DNA of 41,289 nt from Magnetospirillum sp. 15-1 (GTDB taxonomy: Bacteria; Pseudomonadota; Alphaproteobacteria; Rhodospirillales; Magnetospirillaceae), in the NCBI RefSeq assembly GCF_900184795.1, contig NZ_FXXN01000027.1, positions 1 through 41,289 of the forward strand. The letters run 5' to 3'. The notes under the pieces are model-generated. The model was given only the letters and a program-made list of their open reading frames with translations. It had not been told where the DNA came from and ran no database searches. Below are positions 9,096 through 18,517 of this stretch, piece by piece. Position numbers and translations under genes: made by a program. Positions within the stretch are counted from its first letter, which is position 1; each line of letters starts with the position of its first letter.

Positions 9096-9774
9096 TCCGG
9101 ACCTGCGTATCGCGATAGTGGCGGAAGGGCCAACCGATCAGGTGGTGATTGAAGCGGCCCTGAAAGCGATCCTGAACCGCCCCTTTATTCCCACTCCGCT
9201 GCAACCGGAGTCGACCCGGCCGGATATGGGTGGTGGCTGGGGTGGTGTATTGAAGTGGTGCCTGGAGTTTCGTCGGAGCTTTGGCAGCGTCGCCCGCGAC
9301 CCCCTTCTTGATCAATTCGATATGGTGATCATTCATGTGGATGCCGATGTGGCCGGCAAGTCATATGCGGATTACGGGCCGAATCTTGAGCTTCTGGCCG
9401 TGAAAGAGGCGCTGCCACCTCTGCCTTGCCAGCAGCCTTGCCCGCCGCCCGCCGCTTCGGTCATGGCGCTGCGTACCGTCCTGATGGGCTGGCTTGGCAT
9501 GGCCAATCTTGATGGCAAGATGGTGTTCTGCATCCCATCAAAAGCCACCGAGGCCTGGTTGGCCTCAGCCGTCCGCCCGGCCGTTACGCCGGAGATGGAA
9601 TGCGATCTGAGCCTGGAGACCAAGCTTAAGATGCTGCCCAAGGCCCTACGAATTCGGAAGAGCGTGCCAGAGTACCAGAAGCACGCCGCCGCCATTCGAT
9701 CCGGGTGGAACCACGTGGTGGCCCGCTGTACCCAGGCCGAACAATTTCAGCAAGATGTGCGGTCGGTGGTCTGA
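9088..9774 (+). CDS. TOPRIM-like (DUF4276/DUF4435-type) protein, partner of the ATPase
   Basis: This 228-residue protein begins with a strand and AEGPTDQ (Glu13, Asp17), then MVIIHVDADVAG (Asp85, Asp87) and later IPSKATEAWL (Glu155). The spacing E / DxD / E fits a TOPRIM or TOPRIM-like metal site, as found in OLD nucleases and DUF4276/DUF4435 proteins. The ATG overlaps the ATPase stop, with GGGGG upstream, so the two are coupled. A nuclease role is inferred from the acidic residues. It ends only 12 bp before the convergent FecR-domain gene. There is no signal peptide or membrane segment. Confidence 0.65.
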   Translation: MSDPDLRIAIVAEGPTDQVVIEAALKAILNRPFIPTPLQPESTRPDMGGGWGGVLKWCLEFRRSFGSVARDPLLDQFDMVIIHVDADVAGKSYADYGPNLELLAVKEALPPLPCQQPCPPPAASVMALRTVLMGWLGMANLDGKMVFCIPSKATEAWLASAVRPAVTPEMECDLSLETKLKMLPKALRIRKSVPEYQKHAAAIRSGWNHVVARCTQAEQFQQDVRSVV

Positions 9775-9786
9775 GCCACCTTTACC

Positions 9787-10452
9787 CTACCTCCGCATAA
9801 ACGGCGGCACCCGGCCCAGCAGGGCTTCCAGCATGACCAGTTCCTCGTCGGTGTGGTCGATCACCGTATAGGGCTCCATCACCGGATCGCGACCCGGCGG
9901 GAAGATGCGCCGCGGCGCGTCGTGGTGGTGGGTCTGGACCTCCTCGGCCTTGGCGGGGTCACCCACCGGAACCATCACCGCCCGGCCGTAGCAGACGCAG
10001 ATATTGGTCACCGCCGGGCGGCTTTCCAGATAGACGGCGGTGCCGCGGATACCCACGCTGGCGAGCGGGGTCTTCAGGGTGATCCGCTTGGGGCCGAACA
10101 CCGAGAGAATACGGCCGCTGTCCAGATTGATCTCGCGCCCATCCCGGCCGTCGGCCACGGTCGCCGCACCTTCGGGGCGCAGCAGAAAGGCGTCGTCGCC
10201 CAGGGTAAACACCGCCTGACCGTCGGGGCCGGTGGCAACGGTATCACCCGAGACGACGGCGCTGCCCGATTGGGCAGACTTGCCGTTGATCAGCACGTCG
10301 CCGCTGCTCTGGTGCAAGGTCCCACTGCCCGCCGTCATGGCCGAGGCCGGACGCAGCCGTCCGAATGCGGTGACGGCGGCTATCCCGGTCAGCAGGCGGC
10401 GACGGATAGGATCGGGCTTGCCACAGGTACACATGGACGGCGTCTCTTTCAT
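9787..10452 (-). CDS. FecR-domain protein with Tat-like signal
   Basis: This 221-residue protein has an N-terminal twin-arginine-like segment (PIRRRLLTGIAAVTAFG, then ASA) suggesting export. A FecR domain follows at about 45-160 (SGDVLINGKSAQSGSAVVSGDTVATGPDGQAVFTLGDDAFLLRPEG), with LKTPLASVGIRGTAVYLE typical of the family. FecR-like domains act as surface or periplasmic sensing/scaffold modules; no sigma factor gene is adjacent. The start at 10452 lies directly on the T-tract of the ahcY terminator; an in-frame ATG at 10434 is the alternative. The Cys pairs CTC near the N-terminus and ICVC are unusual. Confidence 0.8.
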   Translation of the reverse strand: MKETPSMCTCGKPDPIRRRLLTGIAAVTAFGRLRPASAMTAGSGTLHQSSGDVLINGKSAQSGSAVVSGDTVATGPDGQAVFTLGDDAFLLRPEGAATVADGRDGREINLDSGRILSVFGPKRITLKTPLASVGIRGTAVYLESRPAVTNICVCYGRAVMVPVGDPAKAEEVQTHHHDAPRRIFPPGRDPVMEPYTVIDHTDEELVMLEALLGRVPPFMRR

Positions 10453-10453
10453 G

Positions 10454-10485
10454 AAAAAACCCCCTTCCGTCGCCGGAAGGGGGTT
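10454..10485 (-). terminator. Intrinsic terminator of ahcY, abutting the FecR-domain start
   Basis: AACCCCCTTCCG (10458-10469) pairs perfectly with CGGAAGGGGGTT (10474-10485) around a TCGC loop, and six T follow on the minus strand (10454-10459). It begins about 20 bases after the ahcY stop. The GGGGG of the stem is also the only Shine-Dalgarno-like sequence for the ATG at 10452. Confidence 0.9.
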
Positions 10486-10506
10486 CCATCCGCTCGAGAG
10501 AGCAGT

Positions 10507-11907
<1,401 letters not shown>

Positions 11908-11978
11908 GGCGGTCCCTTAAGACGTGGTTTTCCAGCTGCGGCCTGTGTAGCAGGCCTCCGGACAAAACGCAATACGAT

Positions 11979-11994
11979 ATAAAGATATCTTTAT
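11979..11994 (-). promoter_or_regulatory. 16-bp palindromic operator upstream of ahcY (SahR-like)
   Basis: ATAAAGATATCTTTAT is a perfect 16-bp palindrome 72 bases upstream of the ahcY start, in an otherwise GC-rich spacer. ArsR-family SahR regulators are known to control SAM-cycle genes, including ahcY, in Proteobacteria through AT-rich palindromes centred on GATATC-like cores. Assignment to SahR is by position and shape. The regulator gene is not in the window. Confidence 0.6.
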
Positions 11995-12012
11995 GTGGAC
12001 ATGGCCCGCCGG

Positions 12013-12429
12013 CTATTTCACCAGACTGACATTGGCCGTACCTTCGGCGCCCATGAAGACGCAGAGGATGCGCACCGGCCGGTCGGTGGCGTTGATGCCG
12101 CGGTGGGGAGCATTCATGGCCTCCATCAAGGCCTGGCCCTGGGCATAGGTCCGCCGGCCGTGGGGGCCGTAATCGACGGTCACCTCGCCCTCCAGGATGT
12201 AGGCGTACATGGGAGCCGGGTGGAGGTGGAGCGCCGCCTCGGAATGGGGAGCCAGGGTGACGATGGTCGAGGTCACCCGGGCGGCGCCGGAGGCCGGATA
12301 CCGGATGGTCTCGCCGATGACGGTGGTGGTGGTGGACAGCAACTGGACGGAGGGATAGGCCTCCTCGGCCATGGCGGGACGGCCCGCCCCCAGCAACAGC
12401 GCCATGGCGGCGGCGAACAGGATACGCAT
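12013..12429 (-). CDS. Secreted cupin-domain protein
   Basis: This 138-residue protein has a signal peptide (MRILFAAAMALLLGAGRPAMA) and a cupin_2 barrel. Motif 1 is HSEAALHLHPAPMYAYILEGEVTV, whose His residues and Glu are the usual metal ligands; motif 2 is MNAPHRGINATDRPVRIL. AGGGGGAA stands five bases before the ATG. The gene follows ptsI by 17 bases on the same strand and may share its transcript. Ligand or reaction is unknown. The coding frame stays open far upstream through ptsI, but that part is antisense-like shadow. Confidence 0.85.
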   Translation of the reverse strand: MRILFAAAMALLLGAGRPAMAEEAYPSVQLLSTTTTVIGETIRYPASGAARVTSTIVTLAPHSEAALHLHPAPMYAYILEGEVTVDYGPHGRRTYAQGQALMEAMNAPHRGINATDRPVRILCVFMGAEGTANVSLVK

Positions 12430-12446
12430 GGTTTTCCCCCTGGTGG

Positions 12447-14264
12447 CTATCGTCCCTCGAACTCGTCCAGCAATTGCCCGATTTGCCCGGAATCGGTCTG
12501 CTTCATGATGGTGCGGGCCAGCCCCTCGGCGGCGGCGAGGCTGAGCGAGCGGATACGGTTCTTGACCACCGGCAGGTTGGAGGTGGTCATGGACAGCTCG
12601 CGCAGGCCGAGGCCCAGCAGCAGCGGGGCGTAACGGGGGTCGCCGGCCATCTCGCCGCAGACGCTGACCGGGATATTGGCCCGGTGGGCGGCTTCGGCGG
12701 TGAACTGGATCAGGCGCAGCACCGCCGGGTGCAGCGGGTTGTAGAGGTGAGCCACCGCCTCGTCGGCCCGGTCGATGGCCAGGGTGTACTGCACCAGATC
12801 GTTGGTGCCGATGGCGAAGAAATCGGCGTGCCAGGCGATGGCGTCGGCCGACAGGGCCGCGCCGGGAATCTCGATCATGGCGCCGAGCGGCGGCAGCGGG
12901 TCGGGCAGGGCCACGCCCGCCTTGCGCAGGCGGCGGATCACCCGGTTCATCACCTCGCGGGTGGCACGCAATTCGCCCACCGTGGCGATCATGGGTATCA
13001 GGATGCGCACCGGGCCGTGCACGGCGGCGCGCAGGATGGCGGACAGCTGGGCCTCCAGCAGGTCCGGACGCGCGAGGCCGAGGCGGATGGCCCGCAGGCC
13101 CAGCGAGGGATTGGGCCCGATGGTGCAGCCCAGCGCCGGAGCCAGCTTGTCGCCGCCGGCGTCGAAGGTGCGCACCGTGACGGTACGCCCGCCCATGCGT
13201 TCGATGACGTCCTTGAGGATGCGGTACTGCTCGTCCTCGCTGGGCACGTCGTCGCGGTTCATGAACAGGAACTCGCTGCGCAGCAGGCCGATGCCCTCGG
13301 CCCCCGAATCCAGCACCGCCCCCACCTCGTTGGGCAGCTCCATATTGGCCTGCAGGCCGATGCGCCCGCCGTCCCGCGTCACGGCCGGCACGTCCTTGAG
13401 GCGGGCCAGCACGCGCCGGGCCCTGAGGAAGGCGGCGCGCTCCTTGCGATAGAAGACCAGGGTTTCCGGCTGGGGATTGATCACCACCAGGCCGTTGGTG
13501 CCGTCGATGATGACCGTCTCGCCGCCCTTCACTCCCGCCAGCAGGTCGGCGATGCCCAGGACCGAGGGCAGGCCCAGCGAACGGGCCATGATGGCCGTAT
13601 GGCTTTCGCTGCCGCCCACCATGGCCGCCAGACCGGCCACCTGGGCGGGGTCGAGCAGGGCGGTGTCGGCCGGGGTCATCTCCTCGGCGACGATGACCGC
13701 GTTCTTGGGCAAGGCGGTGAAGGGGCGGTAGGCGGTATTGGTCAGGGCGCGCAGCAGGCGCCGCCCGATATCCTTGATATCGGCGACGCGGGCGGCGAGA
13801 TAGGGGTCGTCCATGGCCTCGAAGCCACGGACGATCTCGTTGATCTCCTGCTGGACGGCGGCCTCGGCGTTGATGCGTTCGGCGCGGATGCGGGTCTCGA
13901 CGCCGCGCAGCAGGCGCGAGCCGTGCAGCATCTGGCGATAGGCGTCCAGCAGATAGCCCAGTTCCTCGCCGGCCGCTCCCCCCAGGCGCCCGGCCTTGTC
14001 CTGCAACTGCTCCACCTGATGGCCGGCATTGGCGGCGGCCTCGGTGAAGCGGACGCATTCGGCATCGAGCCGGTTGGCGGGAATGCGCAGCTCGGGGACG
14101 GTGATGGTGCCGGAATCGTGCAGATAGAGGGTGCCGATGGCGATGCCGCGCGACACGCCCAGCCCGTCGCGGACCAGCTCGCCGCCGACGCCGGGCGCGA
14201 CCGCCGGATGGGCTGTTGCCCTGACCCGTCCCCCTGCCGTGCCGCTGCCCCCGCGCATCACCAT
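12447..14264 (-). CDS. ptsI: PTS enzyme I (phosphoenolpyruvate-protein phosphotransferase)
   Basis: This 605-residue enzyme transfers phosphate from phosphoenolpyruvate to HPr. The phospho-histidine site is GGSESHTAIMARSLGLPSVLG (His222). The C-terminal TIM-barrel PEP domain has LRSEFLFMNRDDVPSEDEQY, RTFDAGGDK, FFAIGTNDLVQYTLAIDR and PVSVCGEMAGDP with the catalytic Cys. There is no N-terminal GAF domain, so it is an EI-length protein, not EI-Ntr/PtsP. It lies ten bases after the HPr gene. ATG codons at residues 1 and 3 are both possible starts. No sugar-specific EIIBC is in the window, which fits a regulatory PTS. Confidence 0.95.
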   Translation of the reverse strand: MVMRGGSGTAGGRVRATAHPAVAPGVGGELVRDGLGVSRGIAIGTLYLHDSGTITVPELRIPANRLDAECVRFTEAAANAGHQVEQLQDKAGRLGGAAGEELGYLLDAYRQMLHGSRLLRGVETRIRAERINAEAAVQQEINEIVRGFEAMDDPYLAARVADIKDIGRRLLRALTNTAYRPFTALPKNAVIVAEEMTPADTALLDPAQVAGLAAMVGGSESHTAIMARSLGLPSVLGIADLLAGVKGGETVIIDGTNGLVVINPQPETLVFYRKERAAFLRARRVLARLKDVPAVTRDGGRIGLQANMELPNEVGAVLDSGAEGIGLLRSEFLFMNRDDVPSEDEQYRILKDVIERMGGRTVTVRTFDAGGDKLAPALGCTIGPNPSLGLRAIRLGLARPDLLEAQLSAILRAAVHGPVRILIPMIATVGELRATREVMNRVIRRLRKAGVALPDPLPPLGAMIEIPGAALSADAIAWHADFFAIGTNDLVQYTLAIDRADEAVAHLYNPLHPAVLRLIQFTAEAAHRANIPVSVCGEMAGDPRYAPLLLGLGLRELSMTTSNLPVVKNRIRSLSLAAAEGLARTIMKQTDSGQIGQLLDEFEGR

Positions 14265-14274
14265 GGCAGCGGCT

Positions 14275-14568
14275 TCAGTCTTCGTCGAACTTGCGGTCGA
14301 CGAGATCGTACAGGGCCGCCATGGCTTCGTCGGCCTGGGCGCCGGTCACCTTCAACTCGATGGAACAGCCCGGCGCGGCGGCCAGCATCATCAGTCCCAT
14401 GATGGACAGCCCCGACACCTCGGTGCCGCGATGGCCGACGGTGATCTGGGCGTCGAAGGTGGCGGCCAGCTTGACGAACTTGGCGGCGGCGCGGGCGTGC
14501 AGGCCGCGCTGATTGGTGATGGCGGCGGTGCGGACCAGTTCGCCGCCGGTTTCGATAGCGTCCGACAT
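14275..14568 (-). CDS. ptsH: HPr phosphocarrier protein
   Basis: This 97-residue protein has a short N-terminal extension before the HPr fold. The phosphoryl-accepting His24 lies in NQRGLHARAAAKFV. Ser55 in VSGLSIMGLMML is the site phosphorylated by HprK. The ATG overlaps the stop of the EIIA gene (TGATG), which excludes the longer open frame. It takes phosphate from EI and passes it to the EIIA-Man encoded upstream. HprK, RapZ, EIIA, HPr and EI are encoded together, as in many alphaproteobacteria. Confidence 0.96.
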   Translation of the reverse strand: MSDAIETGGELVRTAAITNQRGLHARAAAKFVKLAATFDAQITVGHRGTEVSGLSIMGLMMLAAAPGCSIELKVTGAQADEAMAALYDLVDRKFDED

Positions 14569-14975
14569 CACTTGCGATCCTGGGTCAGCAGCTTGGAAGC
14601 AACGTTGATGTACTTGCGGCCCGCCTCCTGGGCGCTGGCGACGGCGTCGGCCAGGGGCTCGGAATGCCGCACGCTGGCCAGCTTGATCAGCATGGGCAGG
14701 TTGACGCCGGCGATCACCTCGACCTTGGCCTTGTCCATGATGGAAATGGCCAGGTTGGAGGGCGTGCCGCCGAACATGTCGGTCAGCACCACCACGCCGG
14801 AACCGTCGTCGCAGCGCGCCACGCTGGACAGGATGTCGTTGCGGCGCTGTTCCATGTCGTCGTCGGGTCCGATGCATACCGCCCCGACATTGGGCTGCGG
14901 TCCCACCACGTGCTCGAGCGCGGCGACGAGTTCGTCGGCGAGCCGGCCGTGGGTGACGAGTACCAGTCCGATCAT
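14568..14975 (-). CDS. PTS EIIA component, mannose/sorbose family
   Basis: This 135-residue EIIA-Man domain starts MIGLVLVTHGRLADELV, with His9 as the phosphorylation site. VVVLTDMFGGTPSNLA is the second family signature. AGGGGG precedes the ATG. There is no EIIB or membrane partner, so it is a stand-alone regulatory EIIA as found with HPr/HprK in alphaproteobacteria. It couples to HPr by TGATG and is separated from rapZ by 70 bases that contain a hairpin. Confidence 0.93.
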   Translation of the reverse strand: MIGLVLVTHGRLADELVAALEHVVGPQPNVGAVCIGPDDDMEQRRNDILSSVARCDDGSGVVVLTDMFGGTPSNLAISIMDKAKVEVIAGVNLPMLIKLASVRHSEPLADAVASAQEAGRKYINVASKLLTQDRK

Positions 14976-14997
14976 CTCAATCCCCCTTGGGCGGGCG

Positions 14998-15018
14998 AAA
15001 AGCCGGCCCCACCGGCTT
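14998..15018 (-). terminator. Intercistronic hairpin between rapZ and EIIA
   Basis: AAGCCGG (15000-15006) and CCGGCTT (15012-15018) form a 7-bp stem with a 5-base loop. On the minus strand four T follow (14998-15001). It is a weak intrinsic terminator or attenuator inside the PTS operon, and could lower EIIA-HPr-EI output relative to hprK-rapZ. Confidence 0.5.
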
Positions 15019-15045
15019 CGATCCCGCGCGTGTTGCACAGTGACA

Positions 15046-15963
15046 TCATGAACCCCCTTCGTCGAGTTCGCGATGGCGAAGCTCGACCCGTCCGCCGCGA
15101 CGCTTCATCCACTCGGCGAGGCGCTCGGCGAGAGCGACGGAACGGTGACGGCCGCCGGTACAGCCGACGGCGATGGTGAGGTAGCTCTTGCCCTCGGCGG
15201 CGAAGCGCGGCAGCAGCGGCTCCAGCAGGCGGGTCAGCGATTCGAGGAACGGACCGAAGGCCGGGTCGGCCGCCACGTACTCGGCCACCGCCGGGTCGCG
15301 GCCGGTGAGCGGCTTCAACTCGGGCACGTAATGGGGATTGGCCAGGAAGCGGGCGTCGAACACCAGATCGGCTTCGCGCGGCAGGCCGTTGCGATAGGCG
15401 AAGGAGGTGATGAACACCACCAGCCCGCCGGCGCTTTCCAGCCTGAAATGTCCGGCCAGCACCCGCTTGAACTCGGCGGGCGGCTGGTTGGTGGTGTCGA
15501 TCATCACGTCGGCGCGCGACCGCAGCGGCGAGACCAGGGCGCGCTCGTGGCGGATACCGTCCAGCAGCGGCCGGTCCACCGCCATGGGATGGCGCCGCCG
15601 CGTCTCGGTGAAACGGCGACACAGCACGTCGTCCTCGCAGTCGAGGAACAGCAGCCGCACGTCCAGGCCGCTCTCGCCCATCAGGCGGTCGAGGGCCGCC
15701 AGCACCGGCTCGACGCCGAAATCGCGGGTGCGGATGTCGACGCCCAACGCCAGGGGACGCGCCAGACCTTCGCCGGGATGGACCAGGCTGGCCACCAGGG
15801 ACAAAGGCAGGTTGTCCACCGCTTCCCAGCCCATATCCTCCAGGGCTTTCAGCGCCATGGTCTTGCCCGCCCCGGACATGCCGGTGATGATCACCACCCG
15901 GCTGCCGCCTGGGGCGCCCTGGGGCTGGGTCGTATGGGTCGGGCTGGAGTGCGGATCGCTCAT
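15046..15963 (-). CDS. rapZ: RapZ-family nucleotide-binding protein
   Basis: This 305-residue protein (YvcJ/RapZ, formerly UPF0042) has Walker A GMSGAGKT (28-35), DIRTRDF, FLDCEDDVLCRRFTETRRRHP, DTTNQPPAEFKRVL and the C-terminal GCTGGRHRSVALAE signature. In E. coli RapZ controls glucosamine-6-phosphate synthesis through GlmZ decay; in this lineage the role is less clear, but the gene is regularly linked to hprK and PTS genes. The ATG overlaps the hprK stop (TGATG), which fixes the start although the open frame runs further upstream. Confidence 0.95.
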   Translation of the reverse strand: MSDPHSSPTHTTQPQGAPGGSRVVIITGMSGAGKTMALKALEDMGWEAVDNLPLSLVASLVHPGEGLARPLALGVDIRTRDFGVEPVLAALDRLMGESGLDVRLLFLDCEDDVLCRRFTETRRRHPMAVDRPLLDGIRHERALVSPLRSRADVMIDTTNQPPAEFKRVLAGHFRLESAGGLVVFITSFAYRNGLPREADLVFDARFLANPHYVPELKPLTGRDPAVAEYVAADPAFGPFLESLTRLLEPLLPRFAAEGKSYLTIAVGCTGGRHRSVALAERLAEWMKRRGGRVELRHRELDEGGS

Positions 15964-16394
15964 CACAGCGGCATTATATCTCGCGTTGAAGCGCGCATCG
16001 CAAGGCGAACCTTTGCCGCCGCCGACGCCTCGAAGGGGGCGAGACACAGGCGGCGGACGGCCAATCCGAGCAATTCCAAAGCGTTCGGTTCCGGCAGCCG
16101 TTCCACCTCCGATGGACTCGTCAGGTCGATCACCAGTTCCAGCCTCACCCGTTCCAGATGGGGCAGACGCACCAGCCCCAGGCCGCGCACCTCCAGCAGG
16201 CCGGCGATGGCCTCCGGCGGGCTGGCGATCAGGCTCTCGCCGTCGCGCTCCAGCCGGGTTTGGTCGTCGGCCACCAGCAGCGCGCCCTCGTCGACCAGCC
16301 GCAGCGCCAGATCCGACTTGCCGCCGCCCGAGGGAGCACGCAGGAGAACGCCGCGGCCATCAATGGCCACGCAGGTGGCGTGGACGAGAATCAT
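15963..16394 (-). CDS. hprK: Short HPr kinase/phosphorylase
   Basis: This 143-residue protein corresponds to the C-terminal catalytic domain of HprK/P only, the normal short form of alphaproteobacteria. The P-loop is PSGGGKSDLALRL (21-33). It is followed by LVADDQTRLERDGESLIASPPEAIAGLLEVRGLGLVRLP, which matches the family's second motif. It phosphorylates HPr Ser55 and can reverse this. A TTG six bases upstream could also serve as start; neither has a strong ribosome site. It is first of the hprK-rapZ-EIIA-HPr-EI set. Confidence 0.93.
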   Translation of the reverse strand: MILVHATCVAIDGRGVLLRAPSGGGKSDLALRLVDEGALLVADDQTRLERDGESLIASPPEAIAGLLEVRGLGLVRLPHLERVRLELVIDLTSPSEVERLPEPNALELLGLAVRRLCLAPFEASAAAKVRLAMRASTRDIMPL

Positions 16395-16446
16395 GGGCAA
16401 AGGGTGGCGACGCCACCCGCCGGAGTCAAGACGGGCCGGAAAAGGA

Positions 16447-18267
16447 TCAGCGCGAGGCCTGACGCGGCTTGGCCTGAATCGGGTCCTGGCCGGAATAGAG
16501 CGGCCATTCGCCCGAGGCCACCGCCTCGAGGGTATCCGATTGCTGGCCGAAGCGGCTCTGGTAGATCCAGTAGCTGGTCATCACCCGCTGCACGAAGGCG
16601 CGGGTCTCGCGCGGCGGCAGGCTTTCCACCAGCAGCAGCGGATCGTCGTTATGGCGGATGTTGGCCAGCCAGCGGCCCAGATTGCCCGGACCGGCGTTGT
16701 AAGCGGCGGCCATCAGCAGCAGGTTGCCGTTGACCGGCTCCTCGGTCAGCAGCTTGGAGACATAGCGCTGGCCCAGGCCGAGATTATGCTCGGGGTCGTG
16801 AAGCCGGTCGCGGGCGCCCCGTCCGCCGACGGCGGCGGCGGTGGCCGGCATCAGCTGCATCAGCCCGGTGGCGCCGGCCCCGGAACGGGCGTTGGGGTTG
16901 AACGAGGATTCCTGGCGCACCAGGGCGAAGACCAGGGCCTTGTCCACCTGCCAGCCGCCCTTGGGCGTCCAGTCGGGCACCGGGAAGGCGGCGGCATCAT
17001 GCAGGCGGCCGTTCTCACGCGGCAACGAGCCGCCGAGGCGCACCGCCAGGGCCGGCATCTGGCCGGCATAGGCCAGGACCAGCATGGACTGGCGCACGCC
17101 CCGGCCGGCGGTGGGATAAAGCTTGCGCAGCTCCTCCTCGGCGGCGGCGCGGTCGCCCAGTTGCAGCAGGCCCAGGGCACGGCGCGCTCCCGGAATGCGC
17201 ATCAGCAGATCGGCGTCACCCTCGGTGAAGGGCGGAACCTCCCACGAGAACTGGGACTGATGCCCCAGTTCGGCACGGGCCAGCAGGCCGTAATAGGTGC
17301 GCGACGAGGTGGCGGCCAGTTCCAGCCAGTGATTGTGGGCCTCGGGCCGGCGGGTGACCAGATTGGCCCGCGCCGCCCAGAAGGCTCCGGCCGAGGACAG
17401 CCAGTCCTGGCCGTCGGCATGCTTGGCCACTTCCTCGAAATGGCGGCGCGCCAGTTCGGGCTTGCCCAGGCGCCACTGGGCCAGTCCGGCGATCCAGTTG
17501 GCGGCGGGCAGCTGCTCGCCCGAGCGCTCGGCCGAAAGACCGGCCAGCGTGGCGGCGGGTTCGTCGCGGCCACCGGCGAAATGGTCGGCGGCGACCATCA
17601 GGCGCAGGCGGTCGAAATCCAGGGCGGCCATGGACTGGGCTTCGGCGGAAGCCATCATGGCCTCGACGCGGGCCGGCTCCTCGTCGCGCAGCGCCTGGCG
17701 CAGTCTGGCCTTGAAAGCCTTTACCTTGGTGGGCGAGGTTTCGACGTCATAGGCCACCTCTTCCCAGGTGGCGCCATCGGCCTCGAATTCGATGCTGGTG
17801 CCCTTGAGGCCGCCCTTGGCCGGAGCGCGGAGCGCGCCCACGCCCTTGCCGCCCTTGACCAGCCTGTGGATGGCCTCGGCCTGGGGCAGGTCGGCGTATT
17901 CGGACAGCCAGGCGCGGACTTCCTGGAACTTGGGCTTGGCGCCCGGCGCCAGCAGATGGCTCGCCAGCACGTGACCCTTCAGCAATTCGTCGCGAACCTT
18001 GCCCAGCTCGCGGTCGGCGGCGGCGAACTGGCCCGAGGCCTGCAGCGCCATCACCCGCTTGTAGAGTTCCACATCGGCGGCGGACAGCGGCTTGGGCAGG
18101 GGGGCCACACGGGCCTCGCGGTTGGAACCGGGCAGAATGGCCGCCGTCTGGGCGCCATCGGCGGCGGCGACCCGCACCTTTTCCGTCTTGCCGGATTCGC
18201 CGGCCAGGGCCGGGGAGGTCACTGCCATGATCGCCAGCATCACTGCCGGGAGGAGCCTGTCGCGCAA
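16447..18267 (-). CDS. Soluble lytic murein transglycosylase (Slt70-like)
   Basis: This 606-residue periplasmic enzyme cleaves peptidoglycan glycan strands to 1,6-anhydro products. The TTG start at 18267 is supported by AGGAG upstream and by the complete signal peptide MRDRLLPAVMLAIMAVTSPALAG. A long alpha-helical (superhelical) region covers about 50-430. The SLT domain has catalytic Glu453 in ALVRQESSFNPNARSGAG, then GLMQLMPATA and LMAAAYNAGPGNL. It lies 52 bases upstream of hprK on the same strand; no functional link is evident. Confidence 0.94.
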   Translation of the reverse strand: MRDRLLPAVMLAIMAVTSPALAGESGKTEKVRVAAADGAQTAAILPGSNREARVAPLPKPLSAADVELYKRVMALQASGQFAAADRELGKVRDELLKGHVLASHLLAPGAKPKFQEVRAWLSEYADLPQAEAIHRLVKGGKGVGALRAPAKGGLKGTSIEFEADGATWEEVAYDVETSPTKVKAFKARLRQALRDEEPARVEAMMASAEAQSMAALDFDRLRLMVAADHFAGGRDEPAATLAGLSAERSGEQLPAANWIAGLAQWRLGKPELARRHFEEVAKHADGQDWLSSAGAFWAARANLVTRRPEAHNHWLELAATSSRTYYGLLARAELGHQSQFSWEVPPFTEGDADLLMRIPGARRALGLLQLGDRAAAEEELRKLYPTAGRGVRQSMLVLAYAGQMPALAVRLGGSLPRENGRLHDAAAFPVPDWTPKGGWQVDKALVFALVRQESSFNPNARSGAGATGLMQLMPATAAAVGGRGARDRLHDPEHNLGLGQRYVSKLLTEEPVNGNLLLMAAAYNAGPGNLGRWLANIRHNDDPLLLVESLPPRETRAFVQRVMTSYWIYQSRFGQQSDTLEAVASGEWPLYSGQDPIQAKPRQASR

Positions 18268-18517
18268 GGCTGTTCTCCTGCTTCGCTCGTGCTCCGATTC
18301 GCCCGTCGCTCGCGGATCGCGCGCCGGGATCGGACCACAGGGTTATCGAAAAAACCAATCGCGGTCCCCGGTTTTATAAATGACCCCTCCCGCCAGGGCA
18401 ACGAAAAATGACTCCCGATTCATGAACAGATTGTAAATTCACCTTATAGAACAATGAGTTAAAGTTTTCTCCAGAGTCGTTGTGGCAGGACTCGCCCACA
18501 AGCTCCATAATGGCCGG

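Noticed and set aside
11908-12012. SAH riboswitch upstream of ahcY
   Set aside because: No convincing pseudoknot-forming arrangement is visible in the short spacer; the palindrome explains the conserved-looking segment better.
12430-14058. Long upstream extension of the cupin frame
   Set aside because: It runs out of frame through ptsI with Arg/Gly/Pro-rich sequence. The cupin has its own ribosome site and signal peptide at 12429.
12447-14264. Nitrogen-PTS enzyme I (PtsP) with GAF domain
   Set aside because: The protein is only 605 residues and starts close to the EI N-terminal domain, with no room for a GAF domain.
15073-18411. 1112-codon open frame on the plus strand
   Set aside because: It is antisense to rapZ, hprK and the transglycosylase, all with clear family motifs. 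Long antisense frames are expected at this GC content, and its product is low-complexity (Gly/Gln/His/Arg-rich).
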